DNA of 64,000 nt, taken from contig NZ_OY771475.1 in the NCBI RefSeq assembly GCF_963674635.1, positions 2,232,001 to 2,296,000 on the forward strand, in the 5' to 3' direction. Within the stretch, counting starts at the first letter, position 1, and each line of letters begins with the position of its first letter. Shown here piece after piece: positions 1-9,005 of the stretch. Source of the stretch: Breoghania sp. (lineage in GTDB: Bacteria > Pseudomonadota > Alphaproteobacteria > Rhizobiales > Stappiaceae). Position numbers and translations under genes: made by a program. The notes under the pieces were generated by a model. That model did no database searches. It saw only the letters and a list, made by a program, of their open reading frames with translations, and was not told the DNA's origin.

Positions 1-822
1 GGCGGGGCATGGGCGGTCGATCCGCAGGTGGCCCTGCCCTCCTATTTCATGCCGCAGGGCGTTTCCGCGGATCTCATCGCCACGAAATACGGCTTCTCGC
101 GCGATGACGTGGACGGCTATGCCGTGGAGAGCCAGAAACGCTCGGCGAACTCCTGGGAAAAGGGCTACTTTTCCAAGTCCGTCGTCCCGGTGAAGGACAT
201 CAACGGGATCACAATCCTCGATCGCGACGAGCATATGCGTCCGGGAACGGACATGCAGTCGCTCGCCTCGCTCAACGCGTCCTTTGAACTCATGGGCTCC
301 ATGGGTGGCTTCGATGCGGTGGCCGTGCAGGCGCACCCGGAAGTGGAGGCGGTCAACCACGTCCATCATGCGGGCAATTCGTCCGGCATCGTGGATGGCG
401 CGGCGGCCGTTCTCATCGGCAGCCGCCGGGGCGGCAAGGCGGCGGGCCTCAAGCCCCGCGCACGTATCAAGGCCTTCGCCAATATCGGGTCCGATCCGGC
501 CCTGATGCTGACCGGCCCGGTGGACGTTACCGAAAAGCTCCTCAAGCGGGCCAAGATGACGACCTCCGACATCGACCTCTTCGAGATCAACGAGGCGTTT
601 GCCTCCGTGGTGCTGCGCTATCGTCAGGCGCTCGACCTCGATGCCGATATCGTCAACGTGAATGGCGGCGCGATCGCGCTTGGCCATCCGCTGGGCGCAA
701 CCGGCGCAATGATCCTGGGCACGGTGCTGGATGAGCTGGAGCGGCGCGATCTCAACACCGCGCTCGTGACACTCTGCATCGGCGCGGGTATGGGCACCGC
801 CACGATCATCGAGCGGGTTTAG
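1..822 (+). CDS. Acetyl-CoA C-acyltransferase (thiolase), 5' end outside window
   Basis: C-terminal 273 codons of a thiolase; the frame is open to base 1, so the N-terminal nucleophilic cysteine lies outside the window. Thiolases cleave 3-ketoacyl-CoA with CoA in beta-oxidation, or condense two acetyl-CoA. The sequence shows the NEAFA motif, the catalytic-histidine motif GHPLGATGA and the terminal catalytic-cysteine motif CIGAGMGTA. The stop codon is two bases before the cupin gene, and the multifunctional hydratase/dehydrogenase follows, so this is the thiolase of a beta-oxidation operon. Whether it acts on long chains (FadA) or on acetoacetyl-CoA cannot be told from the fragment. Confidence 0.93.
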   Translation, partial: GGAWAVDPQVALPSYFMPQGVSADLIATKYGFSRDDVDGYAVESQKRSANSWEKGYFSKSVVPVKDINGITILDRDEHMRPGTDMQSLASLNASFELMGSMGGFDAVAVQAHPEVEAVNHVHHAGNSSGIVDGAAAVLIGSRRGGKAAGLKPRARIKAFANIGSDPALMLTGPVDVTEKLLKRAKMTTSDIDLFEINEAFASVVLRYRQALDLDADIVNVNGGAIALGHPLGATGAMILGTVLDELERRDLNTALVTLCIGAGMGTATIIERV

Positions 823-824
823 CC

Positions 825-1208
825 ATGACCGTCAATATCGAAGAGGAATTCTCGCGCATCACCGAGCACTGGTCACCGCGTGTGATCGCCGATGCCAACG
901 GCCAGTCGGTAAAGCTCGCCAAGGTGAAAGGAGAATTCGTCTGGCACGACCATGCCGATGAGGACGAATTGTTCTTCATCATCAAAGGCAGCCTGACGAT
1001 CCGATATCGCGACCGCGCCGATGCGGTGCTGAGCGTCGGCGACATGCATGTCGTGCCGCGCGGGATCGAGCACAACCCGATCGCCGAAGAGGAATGCTGG
1101 CTGATGCTGTTCGAGCCAGCCGACACCAGACATACCGGCGATGTGGATGCCGATCTCACCCGTTCCGGTGCCGAACAGCGCGCCCACCTGCAACCGGTCG
1201 TAACGTGA
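825..1208 (+). CDS. Small single-domain cupin protein
   Basis: A 127-residue protein with one cupin_2 beta-barrel. Cupin motif 1 is visible (His41, His43, Glu48, Gly55) and motif 2 follows (Gly72, Pro78, Gly80, His83), so a metal site with three histidines and one glutamate should be intact. It starts two bases after the thiolase stop and ends 20 bases before the next start, so it is inside the beta-oxidation operon and almost certainly co-transcribed. Cupins of this size include isomerases, dioxygenases and small-molecule sensors; its substrate cannot be assigned. The context suggests handling of an acyl-CoA or keto-acid by-product, which is inference only. Confidence 0.85.
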   Translation: MTVNIEEEFSRITEHWSPRVIADANGQSVKLAKVKGEFVWHDHADEDELFFIIKGSLTIRYRDRADAVLSVGDMHVVPRGIEHNPIAEEECWLMLFEPADTRHTGDVDADLTRSGAEQRAHLQPVVT

Positions 1209-1228
1209 AGCCGGGAGGAGACAGATTG

Positions 1229-3451
1229 ATGGCTTACAAGAACTTCACCATCGAAACCGATGCCGACGGCATCGCCCTCGTCACCTGGGACATGCCGGGC
1301 AAGTCCATGAATGTCTTCGACATGGAGGTGATGGACGAGCTTGAGGCGGTTTTGAACCAGACGGTCGCCGATGATGCGATCAAGGGCGTCGTCGTCACCT
1401 CCGGCAAGGAGGGGAGCTTTTCCGGCGGTGCGGATCTGACCATGCTGGAAGGCCTGTTGCGCCAGTTCCATGCCGAGAGCAGCCGGGATCCGGAAGCCGC
1501 GGCCAAGGAACTGCTGGCGCAGTCGCGCCGCATGTCCCTGCTCTACCGGGCGCTTGAGACCTGCGGCAAGCCCTGGGTTGCGGCGATCAACGGCGTCTGC
1601 ATGGGCGGTGCGACGGAACTGGCGCTTGCCTGTCATGCCCGCGTCGTCTCCGACGCCGATGCGGTGAAAATCGCGTTGCCGGAGGTCAAGGTCGGCCTTT
1701 TCCCCGGTGCCGGCGGCACACAGCGCGTGATGCGGATGACGGATGCGCAGGCGGGCCTGCAATTCCTGCTTCAGGGCCGAACCCTCGATGGCACCAAGGC
1801 GAAGGCCATGGGTCTCGTTGACGAGATCGCGCCGAAGAAGAAACTCATCGAGGCCGCCAAGAAGCTCCTGAAGGCGGGCGTCGATCCGAAAAAGCCGTGG
1901 GACAAGAAGGGCTTCAAGTCTCCGTCCGGGAAAGTGTATTCCCCGCAAGGCTTCCAGTTCTGGCCCGCGGCCAACGCCATCTATCGCCGCGAAACCTTCG
2001 ACAATTACCCCGGTGCGCGCGGCATTCTGCAGTCGGTCTATGAAGGCCTTCAACTGCCGATGGATCTCGCGCTTCAGGTTGAAAGCCGCTATTTCGCGAG
2101 CGTTCTGAAGAGCCCGGAGGCGGCGGCAATGATCCGCTCGCTCTTCGTCTCCATGCAGGAGTTGAACAAAGGGGCCCGCCGCCCGGCGGATCAGCGTCCC
2201 AACAAGATCAAGACCGTCGGCGTTCTGGGTGCGGGCTTCATGGGCGCGGGCATCGCCTATGTCACCGCCAAGGCGGGCATCGACGTCATCCTGCTCGACC
2301 GCGACGTGGCTGCTGCGGAAAAGGGCAAGGCCCATTCCGACGAACTCATGACCAAGGCGGTCAAGCGCGGCAAGGCAACCGCTGAGGACAAGGACAGGCT
2401 GCTTGCCCGCATCACGCCGACCACCGACTACGCCGACCTTGAGCCCTGCGATCTGATCATCGAGGCGGTGTTTGAGGACCGGGACATCAAGAAGACCGTG
2501 ACGGAGGCCACCGAGGCGGTCATCAAGCCGCGGGCCGTCTATGCGTCCAACACCTCCACGCTGCCGATCAGCTCGCTGGCGGAAGCCTCCAAGCGACCGA
2601 AGAACTTCATCGGCATCCACTTCTTCTCGCCCGTCGACAAGATGATGCTGGTGGAAGTGATCATGGGCAAGAAGACCGGCGACAAGGCGCTGGCCATGGC
2701 GCTCGACTATATCCGCGCCATCAAGAAGACGCCCATCGTGGTCAATGACAGCCGAGGCTTCTACACCTCGCGCGTCGTCATGACCTATATCCGCGAAGGC
2801 CTGATGATGCTGGGCGACGGCGTTCCGGCGGCGATGATCGAGAACCTGGGCCGCATGGCCGGCATGCCCGTGGGCCCGCTTTCGCTGGCGGATGAAGTGG
2901 CGCTCGATCTTGCCTGGAAGATCGTTGCCGCGACCCGCAAGGACTTGGGCGACAAATACGTCGCCGGGCCGCTCGACAACATCCTGGAAGAGATGGTGAT
3001 CAGGCGGGAACGCTTCGGGCGCAAGAACGCCAAGGGCTTTTATGACTACCCGCAAGGCGGCAAGAAGCACCTGTGGCCGGGCATCCCGGAAGTTGCCGGA
3101 AAGCCCAAGGCGGCGGATGCCTTCGACGTGGAGGAACTGAAGCAACGTCTTCTGGTGATGCAGGCGCTGGAGACCGCGCGCTGCTTTGAAGAGAAGGTGC
3201 TCACCGACGTGCGAGAGGCCGATGTCGGCTCCATTCTCGGCTTCGGATTCGCGCCGTTCACCGGCGGCACACTCTCCTATATTGACGCCATGGGCACGGA
3301 AGCCTTCGTGGAGCTCTGCAAGAAGTTCACGAAGAAATGGGGCCCACGCTTCAAACCGAACCGTCTGCTGCGCGAAATGGCGAAGAACGGCGAGACCTTC
3401 TATGGCCGTTTCGCACCCGCCGCGCAGGAAGAGGAAAAGCAGGTGGCCTGA
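1229..3451 (+). CDS. Multifunctional enoyl-CoA hydratase / 3-hydroxyacyl-CoA dehydrogenase (FadB/FadJ type)
   Basis: A 740-residue fusion catalysing hydration of enoyl-CoA and NAD-dependent oxidation of 3-hydroxyacyl-CoA. Residues about 1-200 are a crotonase domain with the oxyanion-hole GGATELALA and PEVKVGLFPGAGG motifs that carry the two catalytic glutamates. From about residue 331 an NAD-binding fold begins (GVLGAGFMGAGIA), followed by the dehydrogenase motif HFFSPVDKMMLVEV and C-terminal helical domains. ATG 1229 was chosen over the longer reading frame because GGGAGGAG (1213-1220) precedes it at good spacing and family homology starts there. It is the last gene of the thiolase-cupin operon and is followed by a perfect terminator. 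It would form the usual complex with the upstream thiolase. Confidence 0.95.
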   Translation: MAYKNFTIETDADGIALVTWDMPGKSMNVFDMEVMDELEAVLNQTVADDAIKGVVVTSGKEGSFSGGADLTMLEGLLRQFHAESSRDPEAAAKELLAQSRRMSLLYRALETCGKPWVAAINGVCMGGATELALACHARVVSDADAVKIALPEVKVGLFPGAGGTQRVMRMTDAQAGLQFLLQGRTLDGTKAKAMGLVDEIAPKKKLIEAAKKLLKAGVDPKKPWDKKGFKSPSGKVYSPQGFQFWPAANAIYRRETFDNYPGARGILQSVYEGLQLPMDLALQVESRYFASVLKSPEAAAMIRSLFVSMQELNKGARRPADQRPNKIKTVGVLGAGFMGAGIAYVTAKAGIDVILLDRDVAAAEKGKAHSDELMTKAVKRGKATAEDKDRLLARITPTTDYADLEPCDLIIEAVFEDRDIKKTVTEATEAVIKPRAVYASNTSTLPISSLAEASKRPKNFIGIHFFSPVDKMMLVEVIMGKKTGDKALAMALDYIRAIKKTPIVVNDSRGFYTSRVVMTYIREGLMMLGDGVPAAMIENLGRMAGMPVGPLSLADEVALDLAWKIVAATRKDLGDKYVAGPLDNILEEMVIRRERFGRKNAKGFYDYPQGGKKHLWPGIPEVAGKPKAADAFDVEELKQRLLVMQALETARCFEEKVLTDVREADVGSILGFGFAPFTGGTLSYIDAMGTEAFVELCKKFTKKWGPRFKPNRLLREMAKNGETFYGRFAPAAQEEEKQVA

Positions 3452-3484
3452 GGCCCGCAGGTTTTCCTGTAAATGAAGTCTCTT

Positions 3485-3520
3485 GAGGGGGCGGGAACAT
3501 CCCGCCCCCTCATGTCTTTC
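3485..3520 (+). terminator. Rho-independent terminator of the beta-oxidation operon
   Basis: Perfect 11-bp GC-rich stem GAGGGGGCGGG (3485-3495), five-base loop AACAT, complement CCCGCCCCCTC (3501-3511), then a short pyrimidine-rich tract. It lies 34 bases after the stop of the multifunctional enzyme, in the convergent gap with the glycosyltransferase. Confidence 0.8.
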
Positions 3521-3607
3521 GGACGGCGCGAGCCGAAGCCTTGATCTTCCTGCAAGCCCTTGCCGGTCGCGTTCCTGCCCTTGAACGAGCGGGAGCAGGC
3601 AACCCTT

Positions 3608-4516
3608 TCAACGGAATGGCGCGGACAGGAAACGGCGCATGGGGCCAAGTGTCAGGCGATCCAGCTTCTGCCGTGAAAGCTCCAGTTCCGCCTGCAAGCG
3701 GTCGCGCTGACCGCGAAGCGCATCGCCTTTCGTCTTGAACGCATCACATTTTTCGTACATTCGGTTCAGCCCCGCCCGAAAACCGGCCTCTCGCAGGTCT
3801 GCGCGGTCCTCTTCACGAGCGAATGCTTCGGCAAAGGGCAGGATTTCCTCCCGCCGCTCCTCCATGCTCATGTTCTGGCGGCCATCGGCGGCGAATTTCA
3901 CGGCTTCAATGACGAAGCGGGTTGCGAAGGTCAGCCCTTCGGCACGCAGGAACTTCCGCCACATATGTAGATCCGTCCACACATCCGGCGGCGCAGGGGC
4001 CCAGCCGACGGGCAGAGCGCGATAGGCCGACAGGTGATAGCTCGCAACCGACGGGCCGAAGAAATTCCATTTCTCGTCCAGCATCTTCTGCCGCGTTGCG
4101 GGATCGGCCAGATCGCCTTCCCGAAGCTGCAAGCCGCGGAAGAGAACGACTTCCAGCTGCAACAGATTGCCGAAATCCGCCGTCTCCATCAGCTTCGCCG
4201 ATTGGGCCAGATAGTCGGGAAACCAGAGGTCGTCATCGCCCATATGCGTCACATAGCGGGCGCAGGACTGCTCCAGAACGGCATGACGATGGACCTCCCC
4301 GTGGCGCTCACCTTTCTCGAAGATAAACACCTTCACGCGCGGATCGCGTTCGGCGTAGCGACGCGCGCAATCCGCCGTCTCCGCAGGCGCGCCATCGCAG
4401 ACAACGCAAAGCTCGAAATCGCGCACCGTCTGCGCCAGGACAGAGTCGATCGCGATGGGAAGGAGATCCGGTGGGCGCAGGACTGGAAGCAGGATGGTGA
4501 AAAGCGGTCCGCTCAT
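3608..4516 (-). CDS. Glycosyltransferase family 2 protein
   Basis: A 302-residue GT-A fold glycosyltransferase, expected to move a sugar from a nucleotide-sugar donor to a glycan or lipid acceptor at the cytoplasmic face of the membrane. The N-terminus shows the GT2 start (FTILLPVLRP, then SVLAQTVRDFELCVVCDGA) and a metal-binding DDD at residues 94-96 within HMGDDDLW. The last 55 residues are charged and helical, probably a short coiled coil. No membrane segment is apparent. It is the last gene of a three-gene minus-strand operon, one base after the oxidoreductase stop. Donor and acceptor are unknown. Confidence 0.85.
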   Translation of the reverse strand: MSGPLFTILLPVLRPPDLLPIAIDSVLAQTVRDFELCVVCDGAPAETADCARRYAERDPRVKVFIFEKGERHGEVHRHAVLEQSCARYVTHMGDDDLWFPDYLAQSAKLMETADFGNLLQLEVVLFRGLQLREGDLADPATRQKMLDEKWNFFGPSVASYHLSAYRALPVGWAPAPPDVWTDLHMWRKFLRAEGLTFATRFVIEAVKFAADGRQNMSMEERREEILPFAEAFAREEDRADLREAGFRAGLNRMYEKCDAFKTKGDALRGQRDRLQAELELSRQKLDRLTLGPMRRFLSAPFR

Positions 4517-4517
4517 C

Positions 4518-5435
4518 TCACCCGATCCCGGCCAATGCGCGCAATTCCTCTATGCGTTGAACGACCAGGGCCCCTTCGGCTGCGCTCGATTTCGGCGGCG
4601 GACCGCCCCGCACATGGGCCAGAAACGCCTCAAGTTCCAAAAGCAGCGGCATGGCGTCACCGACCGGGCATTCGCGCTTTCGTGCCGCGTTTTCACCCGG
4701 AGCCCCATCGCGAAGCACCAGGGCGGTCTCATAGGAATCCGCAAGTTGCGCGGAGCCCTTTGTCCCGATGACAACGACCGAGCGCCGCGACACGGGATGG
4801 AGAGCGGACACCTCGACCTTCACCCGGGCCCCCTCCTCCCCATCCTGCAAAATGGCAGTCATCTCGCTGCATGCCTGTGCCTGGCCATACGCGACGGCCT
4901 GACGAGCTGCCGGTATGTGCCCGAGAATTTCCAGAACGATGGACAGATCGTGGGGCATGAGGATCCAGCAGGCGTCCACATCGCAGTGCGGATTTCCCCA
5001 GCCGAGGCGATAGGTATTGATCGCCCGGATTTCACCGAGCTCGCCGTTGCGGACCATCTGGCCCAGGGCGACGATGCCGGGGTGATAGCGCCACTTGTCC
5101 ATGACGAAGATGCGTTCGCCATGTCGCGCCGAAAGTTCACGCGCGCTTGCGCCATCGCAGGTCATCGGCTTTTCGACAAAAATCGGCTTTTCCCGCTCCG
5201 CCAGCATACCGAGCACCTCGGCGTGGAATACGGTGGGCACCGCGACGACATAGCCGTCAAGCGCCGGCAGGTCCTGCGTCCGCGCGCACACGGAAACGGC
5301 CCCTTGCGCCAGCGCCTCCTCGCGCGAGGCATCGCTGGGCACCGCCACATGGACATGCGCCCCGAGTTTTCTGAGGTCGCGGAAAATGAGCTTGCCCCAA
5401 CGCCCGAAACCCGCGAGGCCGATTGACGGACCCAT
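4518..5435 (-). CDS. Gfo/Idh/MocA family NAD(P)-dependent oxidoreductase
   Basis: A 305-residue oxidoreductase with an N-terminal Rossmann motif (GLAGFGRWGK, residues 6-15) and the family signature EKP at residues 88-90, whose lysine is the usual catalytic or substrate-binding residue. Members oxidise or reduce sugars and sugar nucleotides, and several make amino or keto sugars for surface glycans. It lies between an RmlC-like epimerase (11 bases upstream) and a GT2 enzyme (one base downstream), so it most likely alters the same activated sugar. The exact reaction cannot be assigned. Confidence 0.88.
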   Translation of the reverse strand: MGPSIGLAGFGRWGKLIFRDLRKLGAHVHVAVPSDASREEALAQGAVSVCARTQDLPALDGYVVAVPTVFHAEVLGMLAEREKPIFVEKPMTCDGASARELSARHGERIFVMDKWRYHPGIVALGQMVRNGELGEIRAINTYRLGWGNPHCDVDACWILMPHDLSIVLEILGHIPAARQAVAYGQAQACSEMTAILQDGEEGARVKVEVSALHPVSRRSVVVIGTKGSAQLADSYETALVLRDGAPGENAARKRECPVGDAMPLLLELEAFLAHVRGGPPPKSSAAEGALVVQRIEELRALAGIG

Positions 5436-5446
5436 GACATGACCTC

Positions 5447-6007
5447 CTAGAGCGGTTTTCCGGGATTATGCGCGTTCCAATGCGCAAGGAACCGGCCTCG
5501 CATCTCCTCCAGCGAACAGGCGTCACGATCCTTTTCGGAAAGAAGCGGATCGACAGATGGCCAGTTCAGGCGAAGTCCCGGATCGTCATAGCGGCATCCG
5601 AACTCGTCGGACCCGTCCCAGTAGCTGCTGACCGCATAAACATGGACGGAGGGCACCGGGAAATAGAAGCCATGGCAAACGCCGATCGGAATGGAGACCG
5701 CTTTCGGCTTCGCGCCATCGATTTCCAGCATGACCGAACGGCCGGAGGTCGGGCTCTGCGTTCGCAAATCGTAGAGCCCGAGCACCAGCGTTCCGGCAAC
5801 GGGAATGAGATAGTCGACATGATTGGCGTGCACATGCACACCGCGCAGGACATTCGGCGCGCTGTGGACCGCATTCCATTGAATGAGATCGCCGCCAATC
5901 GCCCATTCCTCGCGATACATTTCCAGAAAGACGCCGCGCCCGTCGGCATGCGGTGTCAAGACGCGCAGTTCAACGCCATCCGGCAGATCGCGCAGTGTCT
6001 CCCCCAT
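5447..6007 (-). CDS. dTDP-4-dehydrorhamnose 3,5-epimerase (RmlC)-like cupin
   Basis: A 186-residue protein of the RmlC sugar-epimerase superfamily. Recognisable stretches are the start TPHADGRGVFLEMYREEW, the core NVLRGVHVH with the catalytic-type histidine, DLRTQSPTSGRS, and IPIGVCHGFYF. Start at 6007 was chosen because a GGGAGGGG purine tract directly precedes it; the reading frame stays open upstream but that part has no family character. It is the first gene of a sugar operon with the oxidoreductase and GT2 genes. No rmlA, rmlB or rmlD accompanies it, so it may act on a sugar other than dTDP-4-keto-6-deoxyglucose. Confidence 0.8.
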   Translation of the reverse strand: MGETLRDLPDGVELRVLTPHADGRGVFLEMYREEWAIGGDLIQWNAVHSAPNVLRGVHVHANHVDYLIPVAGTLVLGLYDLRTQSPTSGRSVMLEIDGAKPKAVSIPIGVCHGFYFPVPSVHVYAVSSYWDGSDEFGCRYDDPGLRLNWPSVDPLLSEKDRDACSLEEMRGRFLAHWNAHNPGKPL

Positions 6008-6271
6008 GCCCCCTCCCAAGCTTCCCCATCGGCAGGAAGGGTTGCCCGAATTCCTGAACAGGTCAACTTCCGATCGCGCGAACGGCAAAACGCGACCCTT
6101 GCATGCACCATCGCTCTTGCCGAATACACGCGGCCCCAGCACGGCATTCGCACGGCGAACCGATGACATTCGCGAAGACACGCCCCATATTAGCGGTCGG
6201 ATCGACCGGCGAAAGCCGCCTATTCTCAAGATTTGCTGCCAGAAAGAGTGGCCGGCCAAACGGAGCGACAG

Positions 6272-6550
6272 ATGCGCAACGAAAAGCTCACCCGTTTCTT
6301 TGGAGGCTCGCCGGGCCATGTGGTCCTGCGTCTTGCGGTCATTTCCTTCGTGGTCGGCATCATCATGTCGTCCATCGATCTTTATCCGATGGATCTGATC
6401 TACTGGATCGAGGACGTGGTGCGCGGGATCTGGAACATGGGCTTTGACGCCATCCGCCGCTTCGGCAGCTACTTCCTGCTGGGCGCGATGGTCGTGGTCC
6501 CGATCTGGCTGATCGGTCGGTTCATGAAGATCGGACGCGGCGAACCGTAA
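6272..6550 (+). CDS. DUF6460 small membrane protein
   Basis: A 92-residue protein resembling the alphaproteobacterial DUF6460 family. After a conserved N-terminal KLTRFFGGSPGHVVLRL comes one hydrophobic segment (about residues 18-35) and a second near residues 62-80 (YFLLGAMVVVPIWLIG), so two membrane spans are likely. ATG 6272 was preferred to the upstream start because GGAG lies seven bases before it and family similarity begins there. It is transcribed divergently from the sugar operon and convergently with the deacetylase. Function unknown. Confidence 0.8.
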   Translation: MRNEKLTRFFGGSPGHVVLRLAVISFVVGIIMSSIDLYPMDLIYWIEDVVRGIWNMGFDAIRRFGSYFLLGAMVVVPIWLIGRFMKIGRGEP

Positions 6551-6569
6551 CCCCCGGGGGTCCTCGCAA

Positions 6570-7472
6570 TCAGGTGAATTCCGAAGCCACCCGGTAAAAC
6601 GCGGCGTGGCGATGCGCCAGCGCATCGATATCGAAGGAATAGCCGCCGCCCATCACACCTGCCAGAGCAACGCCCGCTTCGCGCACGGTCTCGATCACGA
6701 AACGATCGCGGGCAACGAGCCCCTCGTCGGAGAGCGCCAGCCTGCCGAGGCGGTCATCCCGGTGCGGATCGACACCGGCGTTGTAGAAGACGATATCCGG
6801 CCTGAAGGCTTCAACCCGCCCGGTCAGGGCTGAGCGCAAGGCCTCCAGATAGGTGTCGTCGGTCGCCCCGTCGGCCAGGCCGATATCCAGATCGGAGGGT
6901 TTCTTGCGGACCGGGTAGTTCTTCTCCGCATGTACCGACAGGGTGAACACGCTGTCATCGCCGGAAAAGATCGCCGCGGTGCCGTCGCCTTGATGCACAT
7001 CGAGATCGATCACCATCGCCCGCTCGATCACCCCATCGGCCTGAAGCACGCGGATCGCCACCGCCACATCGTTAAAGACGCAGAACCCGGCCCCATGTTC
7101 AAAGCGCGCATGGTGGCTGCCACCGGCGGTGTTGCAGGCGATGCCCTCCTCCAGCGCAAGCCGCCCCGTCAGCACCGTACCGGCTGTGGCACAGCGCGCG
7201 CGGCGCGCCACGCTCTCCACCATCGGAAACCCGATCTCACGCGCGATGGAAGGCTCCACATGGCAATGGAAGACACGATCGACGTACCCGCGCTCATGGG
7301 CAAGCGCGATCCAGTCTGCCGGCGCGGGGGCGGGCATGTGGTAACTCCCCGGAGCCGCCAGCCCGTCTTCCATCAGGATCTCGGCCACGCGGCGGAACTT
7401 GCCTATGGGGAAACGATGCCCTTGTGGCAATTCGGCGTTGTAATCGGGGTTATGAACAATCGATAGTGCCAT
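6570..7472 (-). CDS. Histone deacetylase family protein (arginase/deacetylase fold), copy 1
   Basis: A 300-residue zinc-dependent deacetylase-fold protein. Key motifs are GGSHHARFEHGAGFCVFND, with the paired catalytic histidines, and VIDLDVHQGDGT, with the zinc-ligand Asp and His; GGGYSFD lies near the C-terminus. Bacterial members deacetylate acetyl-lysine, acetylpolyamines or other small amides, and the substrate is not predictable here. A second, clearly different family member is at 61859-62785. It is a single gene, convergent with the DUF6460 gene, with 175 bases separating its start from the divergent MATE gene. Confidence 0.9.
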   Translation of the reverse strand: MALSIVHNPDYNAELPQGHRFPIGKFRRVAEILMEDGLAAPGSYHMPAPAPADWIALAHERGYVDRVFHCHVEPSIAREIGFPMVESVARRARCATAGTVLTGRLALEEGIACNTAGGSHHARFEHGAGFCVFNDVAVAIRVLQADGVIERAMVIDLDVHQGDGTAAIFSGDDSVFTLSVHAEKNYPVRKKPSDLDIGLADGATDDTYLEALRSALTGRVEAFRPDIVFYNAGVDPHRDDRLGRLALSDEGLVARDRFVIETVREAGVALAGVMGGGYSFDIDALAHRHAAFYRVASEFT

Positions 7473-7647
7473 CGCGCCAGTCTAGGCGAAGTGCGATGAA
7501 TGAAAAGTCGGCTGGTACCGGGTGGGGAAATGCAATAGGCAGCCTCCATTCCCTTGCGTGGTTTCCGCTCATGGTTTTCCCGCGCGCCCGTTATGATCAC
7601 GGTTCTGAGTCGTTTCTCAGCATCACGCCCCACATACGGAACCCAAG

Positions 7648-8994
7648 ATGTCCGCCGTCCAGCGCCCCTTCGAGGTGACGAACAGGTCCGTTCTGGCACT
7701 CGCAATCCCGATGACGCTGGCCTACCTGTCCACGCCCATTCTCGGCGTCGTCGATACGGCCGTGATCGGGCAATTGGGCTCCGCCGCCCTTGTCGGCGGC
7801 ATCGCCGTGGGCGGGATCATCTTCGATCTGTTGTTCACGACCTTCAATTTCCTGCGCTCCGGCACCACCGGCCTCACCGCGCAGGCCACGGGTTCAGGCG
7901 ACGGCAAGGAAGTGCGCGCGATCCCCTTGCGCGCGCTCATCATCGCCTTTGCGGCTGGCCTCGCCATGTTTGCCCTGCAATGGCCGATCATCGAGATCGG
8001 CCTTTATCTGCTGGGCGGCAGTGATGAGGTTCAGGCGGCCACGCGCAGCTATTTCTCCTGGCGCATCCTCGGCACGCCCTTCGCGCTCGCCAACTACGCC
8101 ATTCTCGGCTGGTTTCTTGGCCTGGGACGCGCCGGACTTGGGCTCGCCCTGCAAAGCGTGCTGAACGGGGCCAATATCGTGCTTTCCATCCTGTTCGTGA
8201 TGGGGCTCGGATGGGGTGTGAGCGGTGTTGCGATCGGCACAGTCATTGCGGAGACCTCCACGACCATCGTCGGCCTGGTGCTTGTCTGGCAGCATTTCAA
8301 AGGCGCGAGACTGCCGTCGCTCCAGCGGATCTTCAACCGCCACCGTTTCGCCCGGATGCTGGGCGTCAACCGCGATATCATGATCCGGTCCTTCACGGTG
8401 CTCTTCGCGTTCGCCTTCTTCACCTCGCGCGGTGCGGCGCAGGGCGATGTCATGCTGGCGGCGAACTCCATCCTCCAGAAGTTCTTCATGGTGGGCGGCT
8501 ATTTCCTCGACGGGTTCGCCACCGCCGCAGAGCAGATCGTGGGACGGTCGCTTGGGGCGCGCTACCGGCCCGCCTTCGATCGCGCCGTACGCCTGACCGT
8601 CACCTGGGGCTTTGCGCTGGCCGGCATCGCGACCCTCGCCTTCTGGATCGGCGGGCCGTGGCTCATCGATCTGATGACGACCAGCGAGCCGGTCAGGGCC
8701 ACCGCGCGGATCTACATGATCTGGGCTGTGCTGACGCCGCTTCTGGGGGTGATGGCCTTTCAGATGGACGGCGTCTTCATCGGAGCGACCTGGTCGCGCG
8801 ACATGCGCAACATGATGCTGCTCTCGATGGCGCTTTATCTCGCCGCCTATTACGTGCTCTTCCCGCTCATGGGCAATCACGGGCTCTGGCTGGCTTTGGA
8901 GATCTTTCTGGGCGCGCGCGGGATCACTCTTTGGGCCATATGCGGGATCCGGGCGCGCGAGGCTTTTGGCGCAACCGAACAGCGCGGCGGCTGA
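7648..8994 (+). CDS. MATE family efflux transporter (DinF-like)
   Basis: A 448-residue inner-membrane exporter of the MATE superfamily with about 12 predicted membrane spans. The start (LALAIPMTLAYLSTPILGVVDTAVIG) and the GTTGLTAQA loop are typical of the DinF branch. Members expel organic cations, drugs or metabolites using a Na+ or H+ gradient. ATG 7648 was taken as the start because the MATE N-terminal helix follows about 15 residues later. Stand-alone gene, convergent with pyrD at a 12-base gap. Confidence 0.92.
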   Translation: MSAVQRPFEVTNRSVLALAIPMTLAYLSTPILGVVDTAVIGQLGSAALVGGIAVGGIIFDLLFTTFNFLRSGTTGLTAQATGSGDGKEVRAIPLRALIIAFAAGLAMFALQWPIIEIGLYLLGGSDEVQAATRSYFSWRILGTPFALANYAILGWFLGLGRAGLGLALQSVLNGANIVLSILFVMGLGWGVSGVAIGTVIAETSTTIVGLVLVWQHFKGARLPSLQRIFNRHRFARMLGVNRDIMIRSFTVLFAFAFFTSRGAAQGDVMLAANSILQKFFMVGGYFLDGFATAAEQIVGRSLGARYRPAFDRAVRLTVTWGFALAGIATLAFWIGGPWLIDLMTTSEPVRATARIYMIWAVLTPLLGVMAFQMDGVFIGATWSRDMRNMMLLSMALYLAAYYVLFPLMGNHGLWLALEIFLGARGITLWAICGIRAREAFGATEQRGG

Positions 8995-9005
8995 AAACCT
9001 CCGCG

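Noticed and set aside
806..3145. 779-codon open frame on the minus strand opposite the FadB-type gene
   Set aside because: Mirror of the GC-rich codon pattern of the real gene; no family motifs and no ribosome-binding site.
6550..6561. Palindrome ACCCCCGGGGGT between DUF6460 and the first deacetylase
   Set aside because: No loop and no T-run; too short to call a terminator.
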